Of a stretch of DNA of 64,000 bases, positions 35,114-44,058 are shown one piece after another (position 1 is the stretch's first letter; every line of letters begins with the position of its first letter). The notes below the pieces were generated by a model. That model searched no databases. It saw only the letters and a list, made by a program, of their open reading frames with translations, and had not been told where the DNA came from. The translations under genes and the position numbers were made by a program. Source of the DNA: Pseudomonadota bacterium (GTDB lineage: Bacteria; Pseudomonadota; Alphaproteobacteria; Rhizobiales; Xanthobacteraceae); assembly GCA_023422775.1 (NCBI GenBank), contig JAFAGM010000142.1, forward strand, positions 137,560-201,559, written 5' to 3'.

Positions 35114-36087
35114 CGCTTTCCTCCGGGCGCAAATGCCAGCCAGGGCATCAGGAGATTGCCGACCATTCGGATGATGCCGCTGCAGGCCAATCCAAGAAAA
35201 CCGATCGTGATCATGCCGAGCGCGATCGCGGGGTAGTCGACCAGCGAGTAGGCTTCCCAGGTGAAGTAGCCGACACCGAACTGGCCCGAGATCATCTCGG
35301 CCGCGATCAGGGACACCCACGCCACCCCCATGCCGACGGCAAGGCCGGTGAAGATGTGCGGCAGCGAGCCGGGCAGGATCACGTTCAGGAACAGCCGGAG
35401 TTCACTCGCGCCGAGGCATCGCGCCGCCCGGAGCAACACCCCGTCGAGCGAATGCACGCCGTGGATGGTGTTGAGCAGGATCGGAAAGAAGGCGCCGATG
35501 AAGGTGATGAAGACGATACTGGCCTCGTTGTTCGGCCACAGCATGATCGACATCGGAACCCAGGCAATCGCCGGGATCGGCCGCAGCACCTCGACCACAG
35601 GCATGAACAGGTCGCGGACGCGCTGGTATTTTCCAATGGCAAGTCCCATCGGCACGCCGATGGCCATCGCGATGAAGAAGCCGAGCAGGATACGCCGGAC
35701 GCTGATGGCGATGTTGACGAGGTACTTGTTGGAGAGCCCGACCTGCGTCAGCTGCTGAAACACCTCGTACGGCGTCGGAACGTTCTTGAAGCGAATGTAG
35801 AACTCAAGCCGGTATTTGGTCCCGAGATACCAGAACAGGAACAGCGCCCCGAGCGAGATGCAGGCAAGGGCTGCGGTGATGATCCGCTCGCGGGTGATCT
35901 TCGCCAGCAGGCCCCTCGCCACCTTGGTGAGCGAAACCGTAGGAACGAACTCCGGCTCCGGCGCCGCCGGTTTCGACGGCGCGGCAGGGGCTTCCGCTGC
36001 GGGAGAGCGCACGACCGCCGGCGCCGGCTCGGGATGCTTGTCGGCCATCGGGAGCGTCACAATCTTCGCGCCTGCCAGGCTGCCCAT
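35110..36087 (-). CDS. ABC transporter permease (nitrate/sulfonate/taurine type)
   Basis: A 325-residue inner-membrane protein. Residues 1-60 are a Pro/Ala-rich cytosolic extension. Six TMs follow; GVHSLDGVLLRAARCLGASE is the EAA-like loop that docks with the ATPase. SsuC/TauC family, AtsB-like by context. A GGAGG site precedes the ATG at 36087. The binding-protein gene ends 9 bp upstream and the ATPase gene overlaps its stop by four bases. Confidence 0.9.
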   Translation of the reverse strand: MGSLAGAKIVTLPMADKHPEPAPAVVRSPAAEAPAAPSKPAAPEPEFVPTVSLTKVARGLLAKITRERIITAALACISLGALFLFWYLGTKYRLEFYIRFKNVPTPYEVFQQLTQVGLSNKYLVNIAISVRRILLGFFIAMAIGVPMGLAIGKYQRVRDLFMPVVEVLRPIPAIAWVPMSIMLWPNNEASIVFITFIGAFFPILLNTIHGVHSLDGVLLRAARCLGASELRLFLNVILPGSLPHIFTGLAVGMGVAWVSLIAAEMISGQFGVGYFTWEAYSLVDYPAIALGMITIGFLGLACSGIIRMVGNLLMPWLAFAPGGKR

Positions 36088-36096
36088 TGCTGCCTC

Positions 36097-37533
36097 CTAT
36101 TGTCCGACGTTGATGGCGCCGAGCACCTCGGCGTAGGTCGCAAGCTTGCCGCCGTTCTTCGCCGCATAGTCTTCCGCATCCTTCTTGAGCAGGAACGGCA
36201 CCACATCAGGCTTCTTCGGATCGCTTCCGCCGACGGAATAGAACGCGGCGTCGGCGAAGACCTTGATGCCGAGCTGGTGATCGACCAGATAGACGGCGTT
36301 GAACTTCTTGCCCTCGGCGCCGTACTTCTTCACGCCGAGCAGCGTGCAAACCGGCGAACTGAACGGCACGATATCGCCGCCCTGGATCCAGATCTCGCCC
36401 GCTTTTTTGGGATCGTTGACCGCGGCATTGCAGACCGGATCGGTACCCGTCACGTTGTAGGTGTCGAACGAGGCAAGCTGCTTGTCGTAGTCCAGCCCCT
36501 TGTCCTTGAAGACCTGTCGAACGTACTTGTCGTTGACCCATGCGCCGATGTTCAGCTCCTTGATCATGTTCAGCTTCTGCAGGATGGCGTAGTTGCTTCC
36601 GATCGATTCGACCCATTTCGGCTTGATCGTCGGATCCAGCGTGTGCACGCCGCCAGGCCCGAGGAAGATGTAGACCACTTCCTTGTTGATCCTGGTCCAC
36701 TCCTCGATCTTCTCGGCGGCGAACTTGGGATTCCTGCGCATCCAGTCGTTGGCTTCCATCAACGCGTTGATGTAGGCCACCACGATCTCCGGATACTTCT
36801 CGCCGAAATCCTTGCGCACGACGACGCCATGGAAGGTCGGAGTCCCGGTCTCGGCGCCGTCATAGATCTTGCGGGCAAAGCCCTTGAACGGCAGCAGTTC
36901 GGCGAACGGCACGAAATCGCCGTGCGCGTCGATGCGCTTTTCCTGCAGGTTGGTGCTGCCGACTTCCGGTGACTGCGAAACGAGGTTCCAGAAATCCGGC
37001 GGCAGCCCCTTCTTCTGCAGCGACGTCAGCATCATGCCGTGCGCGGCCGATCCGAACGGCACCGACACGTTCTTGCCCTTGAGATCGGCCAGTTCGTAGA
37101 ACGGCGAGTCCTTGTGGACCACGATGCCGTTGCCGCCGCCGACGGCGTTGTAGGCGATGATGGCGACGAGTTGGGTTTCGTTCTTCGTGGCCTGCCCCGT
37201 GGCACCATTCACCATCAGCGGATAGTCGCCCATCATGCCGATCTGGATGTTGTTGGCCATCATGCCGTTGGTGATCGGCGGGCCCGAAGTCGCGTTCTGC
37301 CAGCTCAGCTTGTACTGGATGTCCTTGTACTTGCCGGTCTTCGGCAGGTGCTTTTCGAGCAGGCCAAGCTCCTTGAGAACGACGCCACCCGTCACCGTGT
37401 TGGTGGTCGTGTTCTGGGTGCCGATGCCGATTTCGAGGGTCTCCGCGCCCGCCGCTGCAGGCACGAAGCCGATGGCTGCCGCAACGAGCAAGGGAAGGAA
37501 GCCAGGGAGTTTTGACGCAGGGCCGACGCTCAT
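36097..37533 (-). CDS. ABC transporter substrate-binding protein, sulfate-ester (AtsR-like) type
   Basis: A 478-residue periplasmic protein with a signal peptide (hydrophobic core 11-29, cleavage near AAGA/E). ETLEIGIGTQNTTTNTVTGG begins the mature domain. At ~450 residues it is longer than SsuA or TauA and fits the AtsR type used for sulfate esters in pseudomonads. It is the first gene of the transporter operon. The ATG at 37533 follows AAAGGATTT; the frame extending to 37875 adds implausible Arg-rich sequence. Ligand assignment is inferred from the sulfatase neighbour. Confidence 0.87.
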   Translation of the reverse strand: MSVGPASKLPGFLPLLVAAAIGFVPAAAGAETLEIGIGTQNTTTNTVTGGVVLKELGLLEKHLPKTGKYKDIQYKLSWQNATSGPPITNGMMANNIQIGMMGDYPLMVNGATGQATKNETQLVAIIAYNAVGGGNGIVVHKDSPFYELADLKGKNVSVPFGSAAHGMMLTSLQKKGLPPDFWNLVSQSPEVGSTNLQEKRIDAHGDFVPFAELLPFKGFARKIYDGAETGTPTFHGVVVRKDFGEKYPEIVVAYINALMEANDWMRRNPKFAAEKIEEWTRINKEVVYIFLGPGGVHTLDPTIKPKWVESIGSNYAILQKLNMIKELNIGAWVNDKYVRQVFKDKGLDYDKQLASFDTYNVTGTDPVCNAAVNDPKKAGEIWIQGGDIVPFSSPVCTLLGVKKYGAEGKKFNAVYLVDHQLGIKVFADAAFYSVGGSDPKKPDVVPFLLKKDAEDYAAKNGGKLATYAEVLGAINVGQ

Positions 37534-37971
37534 CGAACAAATCCTTTCGAACCGAACTGTGCTGTTTGCCGCCCGCCCATGCGAAGCCTCCCTCCCGCGG
37601 TGGTCCGCGGCAGGGTTGCTCGGCACTGAGCAGGGTGACTGGATTGATGGGGTTGGTGGGGCAAGCGACATGCCGCCGGGCCCGCGACGACGCCACGCAG
37701 CAGGCTCGGTTCGCGAGCGGTGTGGTGAGCGAGAGAAGTGGGCGTCATTGCCATGCACTCGTTTGCTTCCATCGGGGGACGTCGAAACGTCCGGTGAGCA
37801 AACTCTGAACGGCGGCCTTCGATTCCGAAACGACGAACGCCTCGAACCAGCAACCTGTTGCGAAGAAACTTCCAATGCTCAAAAAATGGACAGGTTGAGC
37901 ACTCGATTTGACTACTGAATGGGCGCTCCGGCTAGGAATTGGACGAACGCTCCCTCTCGGCGCGGCAATAC
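37534..37971. other. Regulatory gap before the sulfate-ester operon
   Basis: 438 bp without a credible gene, between the Crp/Fnr gene stop and the binding-protein start. The operon promoter must lie here. An inverted repeat sits at 37876-37901; no other clear element was recognised. Confidence 0.5.
37876..37901. promoter_or_regulatory. Inverted repeat TGCTCAA-N12-TTGAGCA
   Basis: Perfect seven-base arms 12 bp apart, in an AT-rich patch 71 bp behind the Crp/Fnr stop and about 340 bp before the transporter start. It may be an operator or part of a transcript end. Confidence 0.35.
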
Positions 37972-38775
37972 TCAGGCATCGTCCGAAGCCGCGGCCTTGG
38001 CGAGCTTGCCGTCGCGGATTTCGCTCAGGAGTTCGGCGTTGCTGATCACGAGGTTGGCCCCATGCGCGTACAGGATCCCGAGCTCGGTGAATCGCTTGAT
38101 GCTGACGGTGACCGATTGGCGCGTCACACCGGTCATGTGCGCGAGGTCGGCATGGGTGAACGAGGCCGCGATCAGCGTGCCCTCACGCTCCTCGACGCCG
38201 TAGAGATTCATCAGGTGCAGCAGCAATTGCGCGAGGCGCTCGGTCGGCGAACGCGTCCCGAGCATTTGGGCGAGTGCGGAATAGCATTGCCCCTTGAAGC
38301 TCAGGCCCTCGATGATGCCGATGGCGAGCGCCGGAATCGTCATGGCCATGCGGCGCAGCACATCCCCCGGCAGATGCAGCACGGTACTGTTGACGGCAGC
38401 CATTCCGGACCAGACGTGCAGGCCCTGCTTGAAGACTTCCGGACCGCCGACGAAATTTCCGGAGTGCCAGTAGGCCAGCGTGATCTCGCGACCCGAGGGC
38501 GCGGTGTAGAAGACCTTGATCCGCCCGCTCTCGATCAGGAAGATGCCGTCCTGCGGACTGCCCTGGCTGAAGAGCTGCGCGCCGCGGTAGAGCACCCGTC
38601 GCTTTCCCGAACCCAGCACCTGGGCAATTTCGGACTCGCTCAATCCCTGGAAAAGGTACGGCGGCCCGCTCCGCTGCGCCCCCGTGTCGGTCAGCAACAG
38701 CGCGCCGAACTGCGCGGGCGCCACAGCCTTGCTTGCGCCCGACGCCGGTTGCCGCGAGTGGTGCTTGCTGATCAT
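37972..38775 (-). CDS. Crp/Fnr family regulator near the sulfatase operon
   Basis: A 267-residue regulator: an N-terminal cyclic-nucleotide-like domain with IFLIESGRIKVFYTAPSGRE, a dimer helix, and a winged helix with ADLAHMTGVTRQSVTVSIKRF. It lacks Fnr cysteines. It lies on the same strand as, and 438 bp before, the sulfate-ester transporter operon, so it may control that operon in response to an unknown ligand (inference from position). The ATG at 38775 is preceded by AGGTGG. Confidence 0.88.
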   Translation of the reverse strand: MISKHHSRQPASGASKAVAPAQFGALLLTDTGAQRSGPPYLFQGLSESEIAQVLGSGKRRVLYRGAQLFSQGSPQDGIFLIESGRIKVFYTAPSGREITLAYWHSGNFVGGPEVFKQGLHVWSGMAAVNSTVLHLPGDVLRRMAMTIPALAIGIIEGLSFKGQCYSALAQMLGTRSPTERLAQLLLHLMNLYGVEEREGTLIAASFTHADLAHMTGVTRQSVTVSIKRFTELGILYAHGANLVISNAELLSEIRDGKLAKAAASDDA

Positions 38776-39035
38776 CCCGGACCACCTGGTTTACGCCGCA
38801 CCGGCCGGGGCATGTGTTCCCGGCCGATATCGGCAGCACCGGAAACTGTGCAATTGGCGCGCCAGATCGACATTCAATGGCAGGGAACTGGGATATGTGT
38901 GCCCATATATCGCGGCATCGGCCCCCGCCGCTTCCCGCATCTCGTATGGCGTGCCGCTGCGACAAACTGGCCAATCCGGACCGACTTGGTTAACATCCGC
39001 GAAGACGCCCACCCCTCTCGCCGACGAGCCTTCCT

Positions 39036-39860
39036 GTGAGCAAGCCTGCAAAATCAGCCGCCAGGAGCGGCGGCAATATCTATATCGGCATCGGCGGCTG
39101 GACCTTCGAGCCGTGGCGCGGGGTGTTCTATCCGGAGAAGCTCACGCAGGCGAAGGAACTATCCTATGCCGCGTCGAAGCTGACCTCGATCGAGATCAAC
39201 GGAACCTATTACGGTTCGCAGAAGCCGGAGAGCTTTCGCAAATGGGCGCGTGAAGTGCCCGATGGTTTCGTGTTCTCGTTGAAAGGACCGCGCTTCGCCA
39301 CGAACCGGCGGGTGCTGGCGGAGGCCGGCGATTCCGTAAAGCGCTTTTATGACTCGGGCGTGCTGGAACTGGGCGACCGGCTCGGCCCGGTGCTGTGGCA
39401 GTTCGCCCCGACGAAGAAGTTCGACGAGGCCGATTTCGGAAAATTTCTCGAACTGCTGCCGCGCAAGCTCGAGGGACGCGCGCTGCGTCACGTGGTCGAG
39501 GTGCGGCATGACAGTTTCTGCGTACCTGATTTCATCGCCCTGCTGCGAAAATTCGAAACACCTGTCGTGTTCGCGGAGCACGGAAAGTATCCGGCGATTG
39601 CCGACATCGCCAGCGACTTCGTCTACGCGCGACTGCAGAAGGGCAGTGACGAACTCAAGACCTGCTATCCGCCGAAGCAGCTCGACGCCTGGGCTGCGCG
39701 GTTTCAGGCCTGGGCCGCGGGCGGCGAGCCCGACGACCTGCCGCGCGTCGATGCCACCAAGCCGAAGAAGACGCCGCGTGACGTGTTCGCCTACGTGATC
39801 CACGAAGGCAAGGTACGCGCACCGGCCGGCGCGATGGAACTGATCGAGCGGGTGAAGTAA
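39036..39860 (+). CDS. DUF72 domain protein
   Basis: A 274-residue cytosolic barrel protein of the DUF72 (YecE-like) family: IGIGGWTFEPWRGVFYPE at the start, KLTSIEINGTYYGSQKPESF, FVFSLKGPRF and KKTPRDVFAYVIHEGK near the end. The function is unknown. It starts with GTG at 39036. The DUF488 gene begins 24 bp downstream, and the two families often occur side by side. Confidence 0.92.
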   Translation: MSKPAKSAARSGGNIYIGIGGWTFEPWRGVFYPEKLTQAKELSYAASKLTSIEINGTYYGSQKPESFRKWAREVPDGFVFSLKGPRFATNRRVLAEAGDSVKRFYDSGVLELGDRLGPVLWQFAPTKKFDEADFGKFLELLPRKLEGRALRHVVEVRHDSFCVPDFIALLRKFETPVVFAEHGKYPAIADIASDFVYARLQKGSDELKTCYPPKQLDAWAARFQAWAAGGEPDDLPRVDATKPKKTPRDVFAYVIHEGKVRAPAGAMELIERVK

Positions 39861-39884
39861 CCGGGGCTGGCTTGGACGACTGGG

Positions 39885-40346
39885 ATGGCCCGCAGGAAGC
39901 GCCTTTTCACCATCGGTTATGAGCAGACGCCCTCCAGGGCGGTGCTCGACGAACTGGAAAACGCCGGCGTCAAGCTGCTGGTGGACGTGCGTGCGATCGC
40001 CTCCTCGCGACGGCCCGGCTTTTCCAAGAACCAGCTTGCGGCCGGCCTCGACCAGCGCGGCATCTCCTACCTGCACCTCAGGGGGCTGGGGACGCCGAAG
40101 AACGGCCGCGAGGCCGCGCGCAGCGGGAAATTCGGGCTGTTGCACGATATCTATTCGGCGCATCTGAAGACGGTGCAGGCGAGAGAGGAACTGGACGAGT
40201 TGTCGGCGCTGGTGAGAAAAGCCGGCCCGGTCTGCATTCTCTGCTACGAGCGCGACCACGCCCATTGCCACCGGCGATGGATCGCCGAGATCATCGAGGA
40301 ACGCGATAACGTGAAGGTGGAGAACCTCGTGGCGCCGCAGATGTAG
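39885..40346 (+). CDS. DUF488 domain protein
   Basis: A 153-residue protein: TIGYEQTPSRAVLDELENAG near the start, LVDVRAIASSRRPGFSK in the middle and CILCYERDHAHCHRR, the conserved Cys/His patch, near the end. DUF488 proteins are small and uncharacterised; the Cys/His pattern suggests metal or nucleic-acid binding. It is the second gene of the DUF72 pair. Confidence 0.92.
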   Translation: MARRKRLFTIGYEQTPSRAVLDELENAGVKLLVDVRAIASSRRPGFSKNQLAAGLDQRGISYLHLRGLGTPKNGREAARSGKFGLLHDIYSAHLKTVQAREELDELSALVRKAGPVCILCYERDHAHCHRRWIAEIIEERDNVKVENLVAPQM

Positions 40347-40353
40347 CCGGACC

Positions 40354-40459
40354 GTCATTGCTTGCCAACGGGTCGCGCGAATGCCCGCCCGATGACAGGC
40401 TCCGCGAAGCAATCCATGTCTTTGCACGGGATAGATGGATTGCTTCGTCGCGCAATGAC
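40354..40459. repeat. Intergenic palindrome, class A, long variant
   Basis: GTCATTGC is followed by a ~40-bp insert (GGTCGCGCGAATGCCCGCCC region) before CGCGAAGCAATCCATG; the other arm is GGATTGCTTCGTCGCGCAATGAC. The same kind of insert occurs at 46660-46769. Confidence 0.85.
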
Positions 40460-40470
40460 GGCCGCTGTCG

Positions 40471-41385
40471 TTACTCTTCCGCCGCCAGCCAGAATGTTCC
40501 TTCCATCATCTTGACCGACCCGCCGCCGACATGGATGGACTCGATCGCGCCGTTCTTCTTGCGCACGCGCGTCAGCAGCAGGCTCGGCCGGCCCATGTCG
40601 ACGCCCTGCCCGATCCTGAGTTTCAGCTCTCCGTCCCTGGTGGCGTCGAGATCGGCGAGCAGCGCGGCTGCCGCCGCCGTCGCGCTGCCCGTTGCAGGAT
40701 CCTCGGACAGTCCGCTGGCGCCCGGATGAAACATCCGTGCCTGCAGCTCGCACGGCGTTTCGCTCGCCGGCACGTCCCTTGTATAGAAATAGACTGCGTC
40801 GCTGCCGTCGCACGGGAAGGTCTTCGCGAACGCTACGGCATCAGGCTTTGCCCGCCGCAGCGCCTCGCGCGAGGCAACTTCGATCGCCAGGAACGATAGC
40901 CCCACGGAAATCACCTGCGGAGGATGGCGGTCGGTCTTCACATCGCCGGCCGACAGCGACAGGCAGGCCGCCGCCTGCTCGGCGCCCAGATTCGAGAGCC
41001 GCTTCAGCGGCTGCGGCGCCGTCAGTTCGGTGCTGACGACCCTGCCCCGCTCGGCCTCAACCTCGACCGGCACCAGCCCCGCCAGTTCCTCGAACAGGAG
41101 CCGCGCCGGTGGCTTTTCCGCCATTGTCGCCAGGACGAAGGCGGTGCCGACATTGGGATGGCCGGCGAAGGGTATCTCACGGTTCACGGTGAAGATGCGC
41201 ACCTGCGCATCATTGGCAGGATCGCGCGGCGGCAGCACGAAGGTCGTCTCGGAGTAATTGAACTCGGTGGCGATCGCTTGCATCTGCGCCGTCGAAAGCC
41301 CGGCGGCATCGAGCACCACGGCGAGCGGATTGCCGCCAAAGGCACGGTCGGTGAAAACGTCCACGGTGACATAACGACGTTGCAT
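40471..41385 (-). CDS. PhzF family isomerase/epimerase
   Basis: A 304-residue PhzF-like protein with YVTVDVFTDRAFGGNPLAVV at the start, EFNYSETTFVL with the conserved catalytic Glu, PFAGHPNVGTAFVL and EDPATGSATAAAAALL. The family carries out double-bond isomerisations; phenazine genes are absent, so the true substrate is unknown. The ATG at 41385 starts directly before the fold; the frame to 41505 would overlap the cyclase gene. The cyclase stop is 13 bp upstream. Confidence 0.9.
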   Translation of the reverse strand: MQRRYVTVDVFTDRAFGGNPLAVVLDAAGLSTAQMQAIATEFNYSETTFVLPPRDPANDAQVRIFTVNREIPFAGHPNVGTAFVLATMAEKPPARLLFEELAGLVPVEVEAERGRVVSTELTAPQPLKRLSNLGAEQAAACLSLSAGDVKTDRHPPQVISVGLSFLAIEVASREALRRAKPDAVAFAKTFPCDGSDAVYFYTRDVPASETPCELQARMFHPGASGLSEDPATGSATAAAAALLADLDATRDGELKLRIGQGVDMGRPSLLLTRVRKKNGAIESIHVGGGSVKMMEGTFWLAAEE

Positions 41386-41398
41386 TTTCGATACCCCT

Positions 41399-42715
41399 CT
41401 ATCCCAACCGCCAGACCGCCATCGGCCGCTCATAGCCCCTGATCTCGACCTCGCCGAGCGAGACGGCATCGCGGCATGCTTCGCCGAGTGCATCGCGAAC
41501 CGCATCCGAGATCAGGAACTGCGAATTGAAATCCTTGTTCAGCGCCTCCAGCCGCGAGGCGAAGTTCACGGTGTCGCCGATCACGGTGTATTCCTTGCGC
41601 CGCGGCGAACCGATGCTGCCGGCGACGACCTCGCCAAGATGAATGCCGATGCCGATGCGCAGCGGCCAGCTCGTCGCCTCGTTGATCCGCGCATTGGCTT
41701 GCAGCATCTCGCGCGCCGCGGCGACCGCGCGATGCGCCGGGTCCGGCGCTTCGAGCGGGGCGCCGAACAGCGCCAGAAATCCGTCGCCAAGAAACTTGTT
41801 CACGATGCCGCCGTGGCGGTCGAGGATGTCGACCAGGATGGCAAAGGCGCCGTCGAGCCGATCCACGACTTCCTGCGGCGTGCGGCTGCGCGCGCCGGCG
41901 GTGAAGCTGCGGAAATCGACGAACATCACCGCGACGCGGCGGATGTCGCTGTCGGTCCTGGTGCCCTCGGCCATCAGGCGTTCGACCACCTGCGGCGAGA
42001 CGTGCTGGCCGAACAGGTTGGTGATGCGGTCGCGCGCGGTCGCCGCCATGATGCTCGCCTCGAACTGCCGCCGCAACTGGTGGCCGACCGCGCCCGCGAG
42101 CACGCCGCAGATCAGGACGATCAGGCTGCGCGCAGCGTGATAGAAGACGATGGGCTCGGCGTCGGCGCCCGTGGCCGAATGATAGAACATCGCCATGCAG
42201 AACAACTGCACGGCGGCAACCGCGCCGGTGAAGGTGGAGAGCCAGAAGTCCAGCCGCAGCGTCGACAGGATGATGAAGATGAAGTAGATCATCGGCGCCA
42301 CGAAACCGAGCGCAGCTATCGATCCCATGTTGTCGATGTGCACGGCCAGCGCGACCGTCGGCATCGAGGTTTCGATCAGCGCGCCGATATAGCGCCGGTA
42401 CAGCGGCAGGTCGAGCCCCCGCCGCATGTGCCGCTTGATGGCGCCAATCACCCACCATTCGAACAGGATGAAGGGAACGATGATCGAGAAGAGATAGCTC
42501 GGCGTGAGCTTGCCGTGCCAGACGCTATTCACCGCTCCGGGTGCGACGAAGTAGACGATGCCGACGGTGACTCCGAGCATGAGTGCCGTGACCATCAGCA
42601 CCTTGATCCGCAGCAGGTCGGTCGCCATCACCTGCTGCGTCAACGCGCGCTGGAAGTCCTCCGGCACCGGCGGCTTTTGCTCGCTTGTCTTTCTGGTCCA
42701 CCCCCCCACCATCAT
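41399..42715 (-). CDS. Membrane-bound class III adenylate/guanylate cyclase
   Basis: A 438-residue protein. Residues 35 to about 220 hold six hydrophobic segments in the style of MASE-type sensor domains, then a short linker and a cyclase domain (about 255-435). Metal Asp residues are in VMFVDFRSFT and FLGDGFLALFG; GDTVNFASRLEALN binds the purine ring. It is the second class III cyclase in the window. It probably shares a transcript with the PhzF gene, 13 bp downstream. Confidence 0.9.
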   Translation of the reverse strand: MMVGGWTRKTSEQKPPVPEDFQRALTQQVMATDLLRIKVLMVTALMLGVTVGIVYFVAPGAVNSVWHGKLTPSYLFSIIVPFILFEWWVIGAIKRHMRRGLDLPLYRRYIGALIETSMPTVALAVHIDNMGSIAALGFVAPMIYFIFIILSTLRLDFWLSTFTGAVAAVQLFCMAMFYHSATGADAEPIVFYHAARSLIVLICGVLAGAVGHQLRRQFEASIMAATARDRITNLFGQHVSPQVVERLMAEGTRTDSDIRRVAVMFVDFRSFTAGARSRTPQEVVDRLDGAFAILVDILDRHGGIVNKFLGDGFLALFGAPLEAPDPAHRAVAAAREMLQANARINEATSWPLRIGIGIHLGEVVAGSIGSPRRKEYTVIGDTVNFASRLEALNKDFNSQFLISDAVRDALGEACRDAVSLGEVEIRGYERPMAVWRLG

Positions 42716-42762
42716 CCACCCGTAATCAGCATTAGTCGCACACAGCGTGTTTAATTTCGGTT

Positions 42763-42845
42763 GTCATTGCGAGCGAAGCGAAGCAATCCATTCTCACCGC
42801 TTGCTGAGACATGGATTGCTTCGTCGCTTCGCTCCCCGCAATGAC
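42763..42845. repeat. Intergenic palindrome, class A
   Basis: Begins GTCATTGCGAGCGAAGCGAA and ends GCTTCGCTCCCCGCAATGAC. It lies between the cyclase start and the ABC-2 permease stop. Confidence 0.9.
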
Positions 42846-42891
42846 GCGATGTATCGACTCTTCACCGCGCCAGCCACGCGCACTTATACTC

Positions 42892-44058
42892 TCAATCGAG
42901 CGTGCGACGGAAGCGCGTCACTGCGACGGTCATCGCAAACAGCATCAGTGCAATGAGTGCAATCGTGTCGTACTGGAGGTTCTGGATGGTCGCCCCCTTG
43001 AGCATGATGGCGCGGACGATCCGGATGTAATGCGTCAGCGGCAGGACTTCGCCGAGATACTGCGCCCAGACCGGCATGCCCGCGAACGGAAACATGAAGC
43101 CGGACAACAGAATGCTCGGCAGGAAGAACATCATCGACAGCTGCATCGCCTGCAACTGGTTCTGCACGATGGTCGAGAACGTGTAGCCGATCGACAGGTT
43201 GGTGGTAATGAACAACGTCGTCAGCAGCGCCAGCATCACCATGCTGCCTAGGATCGGCACTCCGAACAGGCCGACACCGATGCCGATGATCAGCGAGGCC
43301 TGGATGGCTCCAACCAGCACGTAGGGAATGATCTTGCCGAACATGACCTCCACCGGCCGGATCGGCATCGAGAGCAGGTTCTCCATCGTGCCGCGCTCGA
43401 TCTCGCGCGTCACCGACAGCGCGGTGAAGATCAGCATGGTCATGGTCAGGATGGTACCGACGAGGCCGGGCACGATGTTGAGCCGCGACTCGGCGGCCGG
43501 GTTGTAGCGGGCATGCGCCCTGATTTCGAACGGAAGCCGGGGCGGATCGCCGATGTGGAGGTCGTGCGCCAGCGCGGTCTGCACCACCATGCCGAGCGAA
43601 CCGAGCGCAGCACCGGCGGCGACCGGGTCGGTCGCGTCAGCCGCGACCAGCAGCGCCGGCTTGTCGCCGCGCCGCACCGCGCGCTCGAAGCCGCGCGGGA
43701 TCTCGACGCCGAACAGCACCTTGCCGGACTGCAGGAGATCGTCGAATTCGGCGACGCTGTGCACCTCGCGCGTGAAGCGGAAGTAGCTGGTATTCTCCAG
43801 CGCCTTCAGCACCGAGCGCGCCAGATCGCTGTCCTCCTGGACCAACACCGCCGTCGGCAGATGGCGCGGCGTGGTGTTGATGGCGTAACCGAACAGCAGG
43901 AGCTGCATGACCGGCATCATCACGATCATCGCGAACGAGACGCGGTCGCGGCGGAGCTGGATGAATTCCTTGACCAGCATCGCGTAGCTTCGCCGCCAGA
44001 AGCCGAAGCGCGGCTCCGGGACGCTGCGATCCTGGTCGGTGGCTTCGACCGCACTCAT
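42892..44058 (-). CDS. ABC-2 type transporter permease (YbhS/YhhJ-like)
   Basis: A 388-residue inner-membrane protein. One TM near residues 30-50 (SFAMIVMMPVMQLLLFGYAI) is followed by a ~150-residue periplasmic domain and five more TMs; MENLLSMPIRPVEVMFGKII is the typical cytosolic loop. It forms an exporter with the ATPase gene whose stop it overlaps by four bases. E. coli Ybh-type systems have two permeases; only one lies here, so it would work as a homodimer. Confidence 0.92.
   Translation of the reverse strand: MSAVEATDQDRSVPEPRFGFWRRSYAMLVKEFIQLRRDRVSFAMIVMMPVMQLLLFGYAINTTPRHLPTAVLVQEDSDLARSVLKALENTSYFRFTREVHSVAEFDDLLQSGKVLFGVEIPRGFERAVRRGDKPALLVAADATDPVAAGAALGSLGMVVQTALAHDLHIGDPPRLPFEIRAHARYNPAAESRLNIVPGLVGTILTMTMLIFTALSVTREIERGTMENLLSMPIRPVEVMFGKIIPYVLVGAIQASLIIGIGVGLFGVPILGSMVMLALLTTLFITTNLSIGYTFSTIVQNQLQAMQLSMMFFLPSILLSGFMFPFAGMPVWAQYLGEVLPLTHYIRIVRAIMLKGATIQNLQYDTIALIALMLFAMTVAVTRFRRTLD

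Noticed and set aside
35101..36972. 623-codon + strand frame opposite the ABC transporter
   Set aside because: Antisense shadow of well-identified permease and binding-protein genes.
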